From positions 434,001-498,000 of the forward strand of contig NZ_JBBMFT010000001.1 in NCBI RefSeq assembly GCF_040095835.1: DNA of 64,000 nucleotides, given 5' to 3'. Both the position numbers and the translations under genes were made by a program. Each line of letters begins with the position of its first letter. Position 1 is the first letter of the stretch. Source of the stretch: Flavonifractor hominis. GTDB lineage: Bacteria > Bacillota > Clostridia > Oscillospirales > Oscillospiraceae. This document shows, in pieces, positions 42,172 through 50,584 of the stretch. The notes under the pieces are model-generated. The model did no database searches, was not told the origin of the DNA, and saw nothing but the letters and a program-made list of their open reading frames with translations.

Positions 42172-42395
42172 TACCTATGAAAGAGGGCTCTTTTTTTGTG
42201 CGCATTTTTACGGTGTGATGACGCATGAAACCCTTCCCCTCAGCGTGAGGACATAGGGAGGCAAACAAGCCGAATCCGCACCGTGACGGAAACAACAGGG
42301 GCGTTTTGCGCACCTGTACGTTGCTGGATTCGGCCCAAACGGCTGCGTCCAGCTTTTTTGTTGCGCGCGGTCAATCAATGAAGGAGGTGCCGAAC
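42172..42395 (+). promoter_or_regulatory. rpmG leader with alternative terminator/antiterminator pairing
   Basis: The 220-nt leader contains a terminator hairpin (arms 42323-42328 / 42348-42353 with an inner 4-bp stem, then T run 42354-42359). It also has a 9-bp alternative pairing of gccgaatcc (42269-42277) with ggattcggc (42326-42334). The two share 42326-42334 and exclude each other, the layout of an attenuator. The ligand (perhaps a ribosomal protein) is not known from sequence. Confidence 0.65.
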
Positions 42396-42560
42396 ATGGC
42401 GAAGGCCGGCAACCGAGTGAAGATCACTCTGCGCTGCTCCGAGTGCAAGCAGCGCAACTACAACACCAACAAGAACAAGAAGAATACCCCCGACCGTCTG
42501 GAACTGAACAAGTACTGCCCCTTCTGCAGGAAGCACACGGTTCACAACGAGACCAAGTAA
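42396..42560 (+). CDS. rpmG: 50S ribosomal protein L33 (zinc-binding form)
   Basis: 54 residues. L33 signature VKITLRCSECKQRNYNTNKN, and both CxxC pairs kept (CSEC, CPFC), so this is the zinc (C+) form. aaggaggtg lies 6 nt before ATG 42396; upstream in-frame codons belong to the leader. First gene of the operon, typical before secE in Firmicutes. Confidence 0.96.
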   Translation: MAKAGNRVKITLRCSECKQRNYNTNKNKKNTPDRLELNKYCPFCRKHTVHNETK

Positions 42561-42602
42561 TGAGTGCTGCTATTGCGCAGAAGAAAGAAGGGTTTAAACG
42601 GA

Positions 42603-42929
42603 ATGTCTGAATACGAGAAGCTCGAACAGGCCGCTTCTGAGGAAGTAGCGTCCGCCTCCGAGAAGCCCGCAAAGGCGGATAAAGCCGCCAAGCCTGATAA
42701 GAAAAAGGACGCCAAGAAAAAAACCGGTTTCTTCGCCCGCATCGGCAAGTGGTTCAAAGAGCTGAAGAGCGAGCTGAAAAAGGTCCAGTGGCCTACCGGC
42801 AAGCAGACCCTCAACAACACCGTGATCGTGATTGTCTGCTGCATCATCGTTGGCATCTGCATCTGGGTGTTCGACGCCCTCGCCGGCTCCGTGATCTCTG
42901 CCCTGCTGGATCTGTTTGGTAAGGGTTAA
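42603..42929 (+). CDS. secE: Preprotein translocase subunit SecE
   Basis: 108 residues. Lys/Ala-rich N-terminal extension, the conserved amphipathic helix WFKELKSELKKVQWPTGKQT and one TM helix (VIVIVCCIIVGICIWVFD). SecE clamps SecY in the Sec channel. The Lys-rich leader (about 20-45) is longer than in Bacillus. Start at ATG 42603, 42 nt after rpmG. Confidence 0.95.
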   Translation: MSEYEKLEQAASEEVASASEKPAKADKAAKPDKKKDAKKKTGFFARIGKWFKELKSELKKVQWPTGKQTLNNTVIVIVCCIIVGICIWVFDALAGSVISALLDLFGKG

Positions 42930-42938
42930 GGTGTAACC

Positions 42939-43460
42939 ATGGCTGAGAGTGCGAAGTGGTATGTGGTCCATACCTATTCCGGCTATGAAAACACCGTGGC
43001 CGCCAGCATTGAAAAGGCTGTGGAAAACCGTGGCCTGCGGGACCTGATCCAGGAGGTCAGCATCCCTCTGGAGACCGTTACCGAGATTACCGACAACGGT
43101 CCCAAGACAGTGGAACGCAAAGTGTTCCCCGGTTATGTGCTGGTCAAAATGGTCATGACGGATGAAACCTGGCATTTGGTGCGCAATGTCCGCGGTGCCA
43201 CTGGCTTCGTGGGCTCGGGCAACAAAGCCATCCCCCTGACAGATGATGAGATCGCCGCTCTCGGCGTAGAAAAGCGCGAAGTGGTGGTCGGATATCAGGT
43301 GGGCGACAACGTCAAGATCACCGATGGCGCTCTGGAATCTTTCCTGGGCACCGTCGAGGAGATCGACCTGGACCACAGCAAGGTCCGCGTAGTGGTCTCC
43401 ATGTTTGGTCGTGAAACTCCGGTCGAGCTGGAACTGGATCAGGTCGAACCGGTCGAATGA
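42939..43460 (+). CDS. nusG: Transcription antitermination factor NusG
   Basis: 173 residues. NGN domain from KWYVVHTYSGYENTVAASIE to FPGYVLVKMVMTDETWHLVRN, cited by FPGYVLVKM, and C-terminal KOW domain (YQVGDNVKITDGALESF). It binds RNA polymerase and affects pausing and Rho use. 9 nt after secE. Confidence 0.96.
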   Translation: MAESAKWYVVHTYSGYENTVAASIEKAVENRGLRDLIQEVSIPLETVTEITDNGPKTVERKVFPGYVLVKMVMTDETWHLVRNVRGATGFVGSGNKAIPLTDDEIAALGVEKREVVVGYQVGDNVKITDGALESFLGTVEEIDLDHSKVRVVVSMFGRETPVELELDQVEPVE

Positions 43461-43559
43461 CCTACCTCGGGCCACAGGCCCGTTTCCCCCGCACGTGGGA
43501 GGGATCTCCGTGCGAGATTCCGCTTCCAACCACATTTATCGTAGGAGGTGCTGTTTCAA
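43461..43559 (+). promoter_or_regulatory. Structured nusG-rplK spacer, candidate L1-binding site
   Basis: 99-nt non-coding spacer with two hairpins: 43468-43473 / 43477-43482, and 43491-43495 / 43509-43513. The second has the loop tgggagggatctc, whose gtgggaggg is a conserved element before rplK in many bacteria. In bacteria L1 represses the L11-L1 operon by binding mRNA like its rRNA site; its site here is inferred. Confidence 0.5.
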
Positions 43560-43985
43560 ATGGCACAGAAAATTACTGGTTATGTGAAACTTCAGATTCC
43601 CGCGGGCAAGGCAACTCCCGCGCCCCCTGTCGGCCCCGCTCTCGGTCAGCACGGCATCAACATCGCCGCGTTCACCAAGGAGTTCAATGAGCGTACCAAG
43701 AACGACGTGGGCCTGATTATCCCCGTGGTGATCACTGTCTATGCCGACCGTTCCTTCTCCTTCATCACCAAGACTCCTCCTGCCGCCGTTCTCATCAAGA
43801 AGGCCTGCAACATCGAGTCCGGCTCCGGCGTGCCCAACAAGACCAAGGTGGCCACCATCAGCAAGGAAGATGTGCGCAAGATCGCCGAGACCAAGATGCC
43901 TGACCTGAACGCGGCCAGCATCGAGGCGGCTATGAGCATGATCGCCGGCACTGCCCGTTCCATGGGCATCGTGGTGGGCGACTAA
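43560..43985 (+). CDS. rplK: 50S ribosomal protein L11
   Basis: 141 residues, exactly the family length. KLQIPAGKATPAPPVGPALG, GQHGINIAAFTKEFN and SFITKTPPAAVLIKKA are all present. taggaggtg precedes ATG 43560. L11 forms the GTPase-associated centre with L10/L12. Confidence 0.97.
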   Translation: MAQKITGYVKLQIPAGKATPAPPVGPALGQHGINIAAFTKEFNERTKNDVGLIIPVVITVYADRSFSFITKTPPAAVLIKKACNIESGSGVPNKTKVATISKEDVRKIAETKMPDLNAASIEAAMSMIAGTARSMGIVVGD

Positions 43986-44005
43986 GCCAGAGGAGGGAAT
44001 AGAGC

Positions 44006-44698
44006 ATGTTTAGAGGCAAGAAATACCAGGAGAGCGCCAAGCTGATCGACAAGGGCGCTCTGTATGATACCGCTGAGGCGATGGAGCTGGTGGTTAAGAC
44101 CGCTCCTGCCAAGTTCGATGAGACCGTCGAGCTGCACGTGAAGCTGGGCGTTGACTCCCGTCACGCTGACCAGCAGGTTCGTGGCGCCATCGTCCTGCCC
44201 CACGGCACCGGTAAGACTCAGCGCGTGCTGGTCTTCGCCAAGGGCGACAAGGCCGAGGCTGCCAAGGCCGCCGGCGCTGACTTCGTGGGCGAGATGGATC
44301 TGGTCGAGAAGATCCAGAAAGAGAACTGGTTCGACTATGATGTGGTCGTGGCTTCTCCCGACATGATGGGTGTTGTGGGCCGCCTCGGTAAGGTTCTGGG
44401 CCCCAAGGGCCTGATGCCCTCCCCCAAGGCCGGCACCGTCACTCCCGATGTGGCCAAGGCCGTTACCGAGATCAAAGCCGGTAAGGTGGAGTACCGTCTG
44501 GATAAGACCAACATCATCCACTGCCCCATCGGCAAGGTCTCTTTCGGCGCTGAGAAGCTGACCGAGAACTTCAACGCTCTGATGGGCGCCATTGTCAAGG
44601 CTAAGCCTTCCGCTGCCAAGGGTCAGTACATTCGCTCCTGCGTTTGTGCTTCCACCATGGGCCCCGGCGTGAAGATCAACGGCGCCAAGCTGATGTAA
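44006..44698 (+). CDS. rplA: 50S ribosomal protein L1
   Basis: 230 residues. Signatures VELHVKLGVDSRHADQQVRG, VVASPDMMGVVGRLGKVLGP and LMPSPKAGTVT. L1 binds the L1 stalk of 23S rRNA and autoregulates rplK-rplA. gaggagg precedes the ATG; 20 nt after rplK. Confidence 0.97.
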   Translation: MFRGKKYQESAKLIDKGALYDTAEAMELVVKTAPAKFDETVELHVKLGVDSRHADQQVRGAIVLPHGTGKTQRVLVFAKGDKAEAAKAAGADFVGEMDLVEKIQKENWFDYDVVVASPDMMGVVGRLGKVLGPKGLMPSPKAGTVTPDVAKAVTEIKAGKVEYRLDKTNIIHCPIGKVSFGAEKLTENFNALMGAIVKAKPSAAKGQYIRSCVCASTMGPGVKINGAKLM

Positions 44699-44724
44699 TC
44701 AGCTTAGCTGCAAAAAAATATCAT

Positions 44725-44761
44725 TCTTGGACAGGTTATGCTTGACATAGCCTGTCCAAGA
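44725..44761. repeat. 16-bp inverted repeat overlapping the rplJ promoter
   Basis: Arms 44725-44740 and 44746-44761 pair over 16 bp with one G-U pair; the loop is cttga. The TTGACA -35 box (44742-44747) lies in the loop and the start of the 3' arm. No T run follows on the plus strand, while the minus strand would show a T-rich tail. Confidence 0.8.
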
Positions 44762-44770
44762 TGGTATAAT
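44742..44770 (+). promoter_or_regulatory. Consensus promoter of rplJ-rplL
   Basis: TTGACA (44742-44747), 17-bp spacer, TATAAT (44765-44770), perfect in both boxes. Confidence 0.9.
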
Positions 44771-44776
44771 GAATTT

Positions 44777-44942
44777 CGTGTTCAAAGACAGCAGGTGGTG
44801 CAAACCATAATTCCTGCCGAGAATGCAGCCACAACGTGATTTGACTTTTGTGCTGTTTTCGCTGCTTTGAATGCGGAAACAGCTTTTTTGTTGCGTCTGC
44901 ATCGAGAAAGTTGGACTCAATCTCAACGGAGGTGAATTCCAA
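44777..44942 (+). promoter_or_regulatory. L10 leader with terminator
   Basis: The leader carries the conserved L10-leader pieces gcaggtggtg (44791-44800) and ttcctgccga (44811-44820). A terminator hairpin at 44852-44883 (gctgttt/aaacagc plus an inner cgc/gcg) is followed by six T (44884-44889). L10 or L10(L12)4 binding in such leaders represses rplJL. Confidence 0.8.
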
Positions 44943-45488
44943 ATGCCTAACGCAAAGGTTCTCAGTGAGAAGCAGGCCATCGTGGCTGAGCTGACCGAGA
45001 AGCTCAAGAGCGCCAGCAGCGGCGTGCTCGTGGACTACAAGGGCATCACCGTGGCTCAGGACACCGCTCTGCGTGCCGAGTGCCGCAAGAATGAGCTGGA
45101 CTACGCCGTGGTGAAGAACACTCTGGTGCGCTTTGCCATCAACAACGTGGGTCTGGAAGAGATGGATTCCGTGCTCAACGGTACCACTTCTCTGGCTCTG
45201 TCTCATGGCGATCCCATCGCCCCCATGCGGGTGATCAACAAGTTCGCCAAGCAGTTCAATGGTGAGAAGTTCACCATTAAGGCCGGCTTTATGGACGGCA
45301 AGGTCCTGTCCATGGACGAGATCATGGCTCTGGCTGAGCTGCCCTCCAAGGAGGCTCTGCAGGCTCAGGTCCTGGGTACTATGCTGGCTCCCATCAGCAG
45401 CTTGGCCATCGTCATCAAGGCCATCTGCGAGCAGAAGGGCGGCTCTGTCGAGGCCGTCGAGGCTCCCGCGGAAGCGGCTGCCGAGTAA
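44943..45488 (+). CDS. rplJ: 50S ribosomal protein L10
   Basis: 181 residues. N-terminal rRNA-binding domain with VLVDYKGITVAQDTALRAEC, YAVVKNTLVRFA and SLALSHGDP; the C-terminal helix for L12 dimers ends in an Ala/Glu-rich tail (VEAPAEAAAE). acggaggtga precedes ATG 44943. Confidence 0.96.
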   Translation: MPNAKVLSEKQAIVAELTEKLKSASSGVLVDYKGITVAQDTALRAECRKNELDYAVVKNTLVRFAINNVGLEEMDSVLNGTTSLALSHGDPIAPMRVINKFAKQFNGEKFTIKAGFMDGKVLSMDEIMALAELPSKEALQAQVLGTMLAPISSLAIVIKAICEQKGGSVEAVEAPAEAAAE

Positions 45489-45536
45489 TTCCCCGCAACT
45501 TATTTTTACAAACATTTATTTAGGAGGTTACCTATC

Positions 45537-45911
45537 ATGGCTTCTGAGAAAATCACTGCCCTCATCGAAGAGGTTAAGGGTCTGACTGTTCTGGAGCTCT
45601 CCGAGCTCGTGCACGCTCTGGAGGACGAGTTCGGCGTCTCCGCCGCTGCTATGGCTGCTCCCGCTGCTGGCGGCGCTGCTGCTCCCGCTGCTGAGGAGAA
45701 GACCGAGTTTGACGTGGTGCTGGCTGAGGTCGGCGCTGAGAAGATCAAGGTCATCAAGGCTGTCCGTGAGATCACCGGCCTGGGCCTGGCTGAGGCCAAG
45801 GCTGCCGTTGAGGCCGCTCCCAAGGCCATCAAGGAGGGCGTCTCCAAGGATGAGGCTGAGGAGCTGAAGAAGAAGCTGGAAGAGGTCGGCGCCAAGGTCG
45901 AGCTGAAGTAA
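45537..45911 (+). CDS. rplL: 50S ribosomal protein L7/L12
   Basis: 124 residues. N-terminal dimer domain (LIEEVKGLTVLELSELVHAL), Ala-rich hinge with a gap of small residues (AAPAAGGAAAPAAEEK) and C-terminal domain (EKTEFDVVLAEVGAEKIKV, ITGLGLAEAKAAVEAAPKAI). taggaggtt precedes the ATG. Confidence 0.97.
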   Translation: MASEKITALIEEVKGLTVLELSELVHALEDEFGVSAAAMAAPAAGGAAAPAAEEKTEFDVVLAEVGAEKIKVIKAVREITGLGLAEAKAAVEAAPKAIKEGVSKDEAEELKKKLEEVGAKVELK

Positions 45912-45927
45912 GCTTTCTTTTAATAGT

Positions 45928-45966
45928 AAAAAAGGACTGCATCTTAAGATGCAGTCCTTTTTTGTT
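45928..45966. terminator. Terminator after rplL, shared with the convergent PAP2 gene
   Basis: Palindrome of about 18-bp arms (aaaaaaggactgcatctt and complement) with T tract on both strands. Confidence 0.9.
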
Positions 45967-45970
45967 ATCC

Positions 45971-46516
45971 TTAGCTCCGCTTACCGGCATATTTGCGCCA
46001 CAGCAGGCAAGCCAGCCAACCACACAACAGGCCCACCAGCATACCACACAGTACATCACTGGGGAAATGGACTCCAACATAAAGACGGGACAATCCCATC
46101 AGTACAGCAAGTACCACACCCAGGATTTTCATCCAGCGGTGGGGCAGCGTACGGTACCAAGCCGAAGCGGCAGAAAAGGCGGCGCAGGTATGCCCGGATG
46201 GAAACGAATTTGGGTCATGCTCAGCGACCAAGGGCACCAGCCCCTCCACTGTCAGCCAGGGCCGCGTTCTTCCCACCAGATGCTTCAGCAGTCCATTGGT
46301 CAGAATCAGGCTGAACAACAACGCGGTCAGGCTTACGACACCAGCTCTGCGGGTCTTTCGGAAAAAGAGCATCACCACAGACAGGACGATCCACAGCATC
46401 CCGGCATCCCCCAAGTGTGTGTAGAGCGTAAATACCGGCGTAAGAACAGCGCTGCGCACACACGTCTGAATCCACAGCAGGATACCGCCATCCAACTGCA
46501 ACAGAGCATCTAACAT
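45971..46516 (-). CDS. PAP2-family membrane phosphatase
   Basis: 181 residues, five to six membrane helices. The three PAP2 motifs are intact: KHLVGRTRP, PSGHTCA and SRLYVGVHFPSD. Such proteins dephosphorylate undecaprenyl pyrophosphate or phosphatidic acid/PGP at the outer membrane face. tggagga precedes ATG 46516. UppP-type function (BcrC-like) is likely, not proven. Confidence 0.88.
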   Translation of the reverse strand: MLDALLQLDGGILLWIQTCVRSAVLTPVFTLYTHLGDAGMLWIVLSVVMLFFRKTRRAGVVSLTALLFSLILTNGLLKHLVGRTRPWLTVEGLVPLVAEHDPNSFPSGHTCAAFSAASAWYRTLPHRWMKILGVVLAVLMGLSRLYVGVHFPSDVLCGMLVGLLCGWLACLLWRKYAGKRS

Positions 46517-46537
46517 AATGATTCCTCCATAAAGCGG

Positions 46538-46564
46538 GAGCGGCGGGACCTCATCCCGCCGCTC
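46538..46564. other. GC-rich stem-loop between DUF4330 and PAP2 genes
   Basis: Perfect 11-bp stem gagcggcggga / tcccgccgctc with loop cctca; no T run on the minus strand, so probably an intercistronic structure. Confidence 0.6.
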
Positions 46565-46582
46565 CTCCTATTCGTTTCTTGT

Positions 46583-47092
46583 TCAGGCCGCCTCATCGCC
46601 CCAGACACAATCCACAATAATGCCATTGGCCAGTTCGATCTTATCTGTTTTGACAATATGGGTCTTCCCTACTCGAATCTCCTGAGTACCCAGTTCGGTG
46701 GTAATTGCGTTGACCACGTTGCATTCAATGGTAAAGGTGAGATCCAGCAGATCATCGTCCACCGGTACAATCACTGACTTGCCGGTATCGCTGACGCTAA
46801 TCTTCTGTTCATGCGGCTCAGCAGTCACGGCGGTCACTTGACCATCCAGCAACTCACCGGAAGCCATCAGCGTAGAGGGGATATACTTCTGGATATTTTC
46901 GTATACCTCCGGTTCGACCCCCTCCACCAGTACGGTATAGGTCACGTGTGTTTTGGTGGGGTTAATGGCACTGTTTCCACTGCCGCCCAGGAACTTCATT
47001 CCAAGCACTACTGCAGCAATCACGATTACCAAAATCACCAGCAGATCCACAATGTTGATCTTCCCAAACAGTCTTCCCTTTTCGTCTATCAT
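46583..47092 (-). CDS. DUF4330 domain protein
   Basis: 169 residues. Starts MIDEKGRLFGKINIVDLLV, the DUF4330 opening, with one N-terminal TM helix (about 10-28) and an outside beta-rich domain. Start at ATG 47092 with ggaggc 8 nt upstream; the ATG at 47170 reads through that site. The family is of unknown function, often next to polysaccharide or cell-surface glycosyltransferase genes, as here (divergent, 119 bp away). Confidence 0.82.
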   Translation of the reverse strand: MIDEKGRLFGKINIVDLLVILVIVIAAVVLGMKFLGGSGNSAINPTKTHVTYTVLVEGVEPEVYENIQKYIPSTLMASGELLDGQVTAVTAEPHEQKISVSDTGKSVIVPVDDDLLDLTFTIECNVVNAITTELGTQEIRVGKTHIVKTDKIELANGIIVDCVWGDEAA

Positions 47093-47211
47093 CTTTTGTA
47101 GCCTCCGAGGTTGTAAATTGACATAATACTTGGTACAATGATACTTGCTTATTGTAACATACTTCTCCATGGTGAGACAAGTCTTTTCTTTTTTTCTCGG
47201 AGGTCTTGTTT

Positions 47212-49452
47212 ATGAAAGTCATCCACCTTATCTCCGGCGGTGACAGCGGCGGGGCAAAGACTCATGTTCACTCCCTGCTGCAAAACCTCTCCCACACCAT
47301 CGACGTTACCATGGTCTGCTTTATGGAGGGTCCCTTTTCTGAGGAGGCTCGGGCTCTCGGCATTCACACCGTGGTACTCCCTGGTCATAATCTGTTGCGC
47401 ACCTACCGGACCTTGCGGCAAATGATCCGCGAAGGCGGCTACCAGATCATTCACTGCCACGGTGCCCGCGGCAACATGATGGGCGCACTGTTACGACGGG
47501 ACACCGGTCTTCCCGTAGTCACTACGGTCCATTCCGACTACCGTCTGGATTATCTGGGCCGCCCTTTCTCCCGGCTGACCTATGGTACCATCAATACCCT
47601 TGCCCTGCGCCTGCTGGACTATCGTATCGGCGTCTCTGACGCCATGACCAACCTGCTCATTACCCGTGGATTTGATCCAGACAAGCTTTTCACCATCTAC
47701 AATGGCATCGACTTTACTCCCCGCGTCCCTGCGCTGGATCGTGAGGCATATTTTCGCAGTGTGGGCCTGGATGCAGACGAAAACTCTGTCGTGGTAGGTA
47801 TCGCCGCCCGGCTCAACCCGGTCAAAGACATTGCCACACTGGTGCGCGGCTTTGCTCTGGCCTATCAGGAGTGTCCCAATCTGCGCCTGCTCATTGCCGG
47901 CGACGGTGAACAGATGTCCATGCTCAAATCTCTGGCTGCGGAACTGGGCGTGGCGGAGCGGGTATGCTTTGCCGGCTGGATCACAGACACGGATAGTTTT
48001 TATCACGCCATTGATATCAATACTCTTACCTCTCTATCCGAGACCTTTCCCTATTCTCTCACCGAAGGCGCCCGTGCCGGACTGCCCACAGTGGCCAGCC
48101 GGGTAGGCGGAGTCCCCTATCTCATTGAACACGGTATCCATGGCCTGCTCTTCCCTGCCGGTGATGCCCACTCCCTGGCCAAACATTTGACCACCCTTTG
48201 CAAAGACCCCACCCTGCGCCGTCACATGGGCGAGCGGCTCTATCAGCGGGCTAAGCAGGACTTCTCTCTGGAGAGCACTCTGGAGCGTCAGCTCACTATC
48301 TACAAGACGATCCTCCGCCGTCAGGCCCGTAAGAAAGGTCATCGAGATGGCGCGCTGGTGTGTGGTGCCTATGGACGCGGCAACGCCGGCGACGACGCTA
48401 TTCTGGAGGCTATCGTCACGGAATTGCGGCAGATTGATCCAGATCTGCCCATCTGGGTTCTCTCCCGTAACCCAAACGACACCCGTTTGACCTATCGGGT
48501 CAATTCTATTTATACCTTTGCCTTTCCCCGTTTTCTCTGGCGGATGCGCAAGACTCATCTGTATATCAACGGCGGTGGTTCCCTGATGCAGGACGTGACC
48601 AGCCACCGCTCGCTCTGGTTCTATTTGTTTACCATCTCCTGGGCCAAACGCCTGGGCAATCAGGTCATGATGTACGGCTGCGGCATTGGTCCCATCCACT
48701 CCCCTGCCAACCGAAAACGAGCCTCCCGCGTGCTTCAGCGAAGCGTGGACGCCATTACGCTGCGGGATACTCACTCCAGGGATGAACTGATCGATATGGG
48801 AGTCACCCGGCCCGACGTGATCCTGTCCGCTGATCCTACCGTCATTCTGCCTGCTGCCCCTCCCCAGGTGGTAGACGGTATTTTGGAGAGCCATGGTATC
48901 GATCCATCCGGCAAGTACATTGGATTTACACTTCGTCCCTGGCCCGGCTTTGAAGCAAAAGCGGCACTCTTTGGCGCAGCGGCGGACTATGCCTATGAGA
49001 AATATGGCCTCATTCCCGTATTTCTCCCCATCGAGCGCCGGCTGGATGTAGGGGCCGCCAGACTGGCTGCCCAGCACATGAAAGCCCCCCACTATATCTT
49101 GGAATATACCGGAAGTTCGGATTATACCATCGGGCTGTTTGCCCGCATGCAGGTCGTCGTCTCCATGCGTCTTCATGCACTGGTCTTTGCCGCAGGGCAA
49201 GGTGTGCCTCTGGTAGGCGTAGTATATGATCAGAAAATCAGTTCCTTTTTGTCCTACATCGGTCAGGATCTGTATACCGATCTGAATCAAGTAACGGTGG
49301 ACCAATTGTGTGCTCATATTGACGCAGCCTGCAGCCGCATTGGAGATACCGCGTTTCTCTCCGGCGGTGTGGAGCGGCTGCGTCAGGTCGAGGAACACAA
49401 CAGCGAAACTGCCCGACGGCTGCTGGCCGCTGACGAGGTGAGCGGCACTTGA
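47212..49452 (+). CDS. Fused glycosyltransferase (GT4) and polysaccharide pyruvyltransferase (CsaB-type)
   Basis: 746 residues in two domains. Residues about 1-375 are a GT-B glycosyltransferase (ISGGDSGGAKTHVHSLLQNL, GIAARLNPVKDIATLVRGF, LSETFPYSLTEGARAGLPTVAS). Residues about 380-745 are a CsaB/WcaK pyruvyltransferase (CGAYGRGNAGDDAILEAI, INGGGSLMQDVTS, YGCGIGPI). CsaB adds ketal pyruvate to a secondary cell-wall polymer that S-layer (SLH) proteins bind. Start at ATG 47212 with ggaggt 7 nt upstream. A second glycosyltransferase overlaps it by 4 nt. Confidence 0.9.
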   Translation: MKVIHLISGGDSGGAKTHVHSLLQNLSHTIDVTMVCFMEGPFSEEARALGIHTVVLPGHNLLRTYRTLRQMIREGGYQIIHCHGARGNMMGALLRRDTGLPVVTTVHSDYRLDYLGRPFSRLTYGTINTLALRLLDYRIGVSDAMTNLLITRGFDPDKLFTIYNGIDFTPRVPALDREAYFRSVGLDADENSVVVGIAARLNPVKDIATLVRGFALAYQECPNLRLLIAGDGEQMSMLKSLAAELGVAERVCFAGWITDTDSFYHAIDINTLTSLSETFPYSLTEGARAGLPTVASRVGGVPYLIEHGIHGLLFPAGDAHSLAKHLTTLCKDPTLRRHMGERLYQRAKQDFSLESTLERQLTIYKTILRRQARKKGHRDGALVCGAYGRGNAGDDAILEAIVTELRQIDPDLPIWVLSRNPNDTRLTYRVNSIYTFAFPRFLWRMRKTHLYINGGGSLMQDVTSHRSLWFYLFTISWAKRLGNQVMMYGCGIGPIHSPANRKRASRVLQRSVDAITLRDTHSRDELIDMGVTRPDVILSADPTVILPAAPPQVVDGILESHGIDPSGKYIGFTLRPWPGFEAKAALFGAAADYAYEKYGLIPVFLPIERRLDVGAARLAAQHMKAPHYILEYTGSSDYTIGLFARMQVVVSMRLHALVFAAGQGVPLVGVVYDQKISSFLSYIGQDLYTDLNQVTVDQLCAHIDAACSRIGDTAFLSGGVERLRQVEEHNSETARRLLAADEVSGT

Positions 49453-50522
49453 AGGAAATCATATGTCTCTCCCCTTCCCGCTGGAGCACTTTTCCCAGTC
49501 GTACCCAACAGCTCATGGCCCGGCTGACCGGAGCCAAACTTCTGTTTTTTGAACCCCCTGGACACCGACAGGTTTCCTCTGGGCGAAAGGTCCGCCCCGG
49601 TATTACAGTCTATACGCTTCCCCCTATTCTGGATGTGGATGAGCGGCATCGGCTTCTGTTTCAGCGCGGCTGTCATAAACAGGCCCGCTTTATCCTGCGG
49701 CAAATGGAACATCATCGTATCCGGGAACCGCTGTTCTGGTGCGGAACACCTGAAGGCGTGCATTTTCTGGAGTTGATTCCTCACCGTGGAGTGGTCTACG
49801 ACTGCGCCAGGGACTGGTCTGACCTGCCTCCCCGCTGGGAGAGCGACATGGCCCTGGCTGCCGATGTGGTCTTTGCCGCTTCCCAGCAGCTGGTGGAGCA
49901 CCTGGCCCCCTGTAATGACAACATTGCTCTGCTGCCCAACGGGGTCAATTTTCCCATGTTTACCCGCCCCCCTACTGAGCGTCCCCAAGAGCTGGTCCAT
50001 TTGCCCGGCCCCATTCTGGGCTATGTTGGAACGATCTGGTCCGACCTGGACCTGACCCCTGCACTGTATGCCGCCCGGGCCCTTCCCTCTGCCACGCTGG
50101 TCTTTTTAGGCCGGCGCATGGCCAATCCAACTGCGGACGCCCTGGAACACATGCCCAATGTCCGCTTCCTGGGTCCACGCACCCCGGTAGAGGTCCCGGA
50201 CTATCTGTCCTGCTTCGATGTATGTATGAATTTTCTTCGGCTTAACGACCCAGAAAATGATATCCTGTCCCCCCGGATATATGAGTACCTGGCCTCCGGT
50301 GCCCCCATCGTCTCCATGCTATGCATGGATCAGGTAGAGCCCTATCCAGATGTAATCTACTCTGCCCATACCCCTGAGCGATTTGGCCAGCTGTGCGCTG
50401 TTGCCCTGCGGGAAACGGGCAGTTGGGCCAGAACGCGCCGTCGGGAGCATGCAGCACAGGCGGCCTGGTCTCTTCGGTCTGAGCAGGCACTCCGCATCCT
50501 CAGCGCCATCGGCCTTTACTGA
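49449..50522 (+). CDS. Glycosyltransferase (GT-B)
   Basis: 357 residues with GT-B features: YDCARDWSDLPPRWESDMAL, FAASQQLVEHLA, LPNGVNFPMF, ILGYVGTIWSDLDL, and C-terminal ENDILSPRIYEYLASGAPIV (the GT4 nucleotide-sugar Glu region). It starts with TTG 49449, overlapping the upstream stop by 4 nt (TTGA), with gaggtga 8 nt upstream. It probably acts on the same surface polymer as the fused enzyme. Confidence 0.85.
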   Translation: MKEIICLSPSRWSTFPSRTQQLMARLTGAKLLFFEPPGHRQVSSGRKVRPGITVYTLPPILDVDERHRLLFQRGCHKQARFILRQMEHHRIREPLFWCGTPEGVHFLELIPHRGVVYDCARDWSDLPPRWESDMALAADVVFAASQQLVEHLAPCNDNIALLPNGVNFPMFTRPPTERPQELVHLPGPILGYVGTIWSDLDLTPALYAARALPSATLVFLGRRMANPTADALEHMPNVRFLGPRTPVEVPDYLSCFDVCMNFLRLNDPENDILSPRIYEYLASGAPIVSMLCMDQVEPYPDVIYSAHTPERFGQLCAVALRETGSWARTRRREHAAQAAWSLRSEQALRILSAIGLY

Positions 50523-50540
50523 GCTTCTTTTCAGACATGC

Positions 50541-50584
50541 ACACCCCTCTGTCCCCATACTCTGGAGACAGGGGGTGTTGTTTT
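50541..50584 (+). terminator. Terminator-like hairpin containing the pit ribosome site
   Basis: Stem acacccc-ctgtc / gacag-ggggtgt (12 bp, one bulged T) followed by tgtttt. The ggggtg of the 3' arm (50572-50577) is the ribosome site of the next gene's TTG start, so termination and translation signals overlap. Confidence 0.65.
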
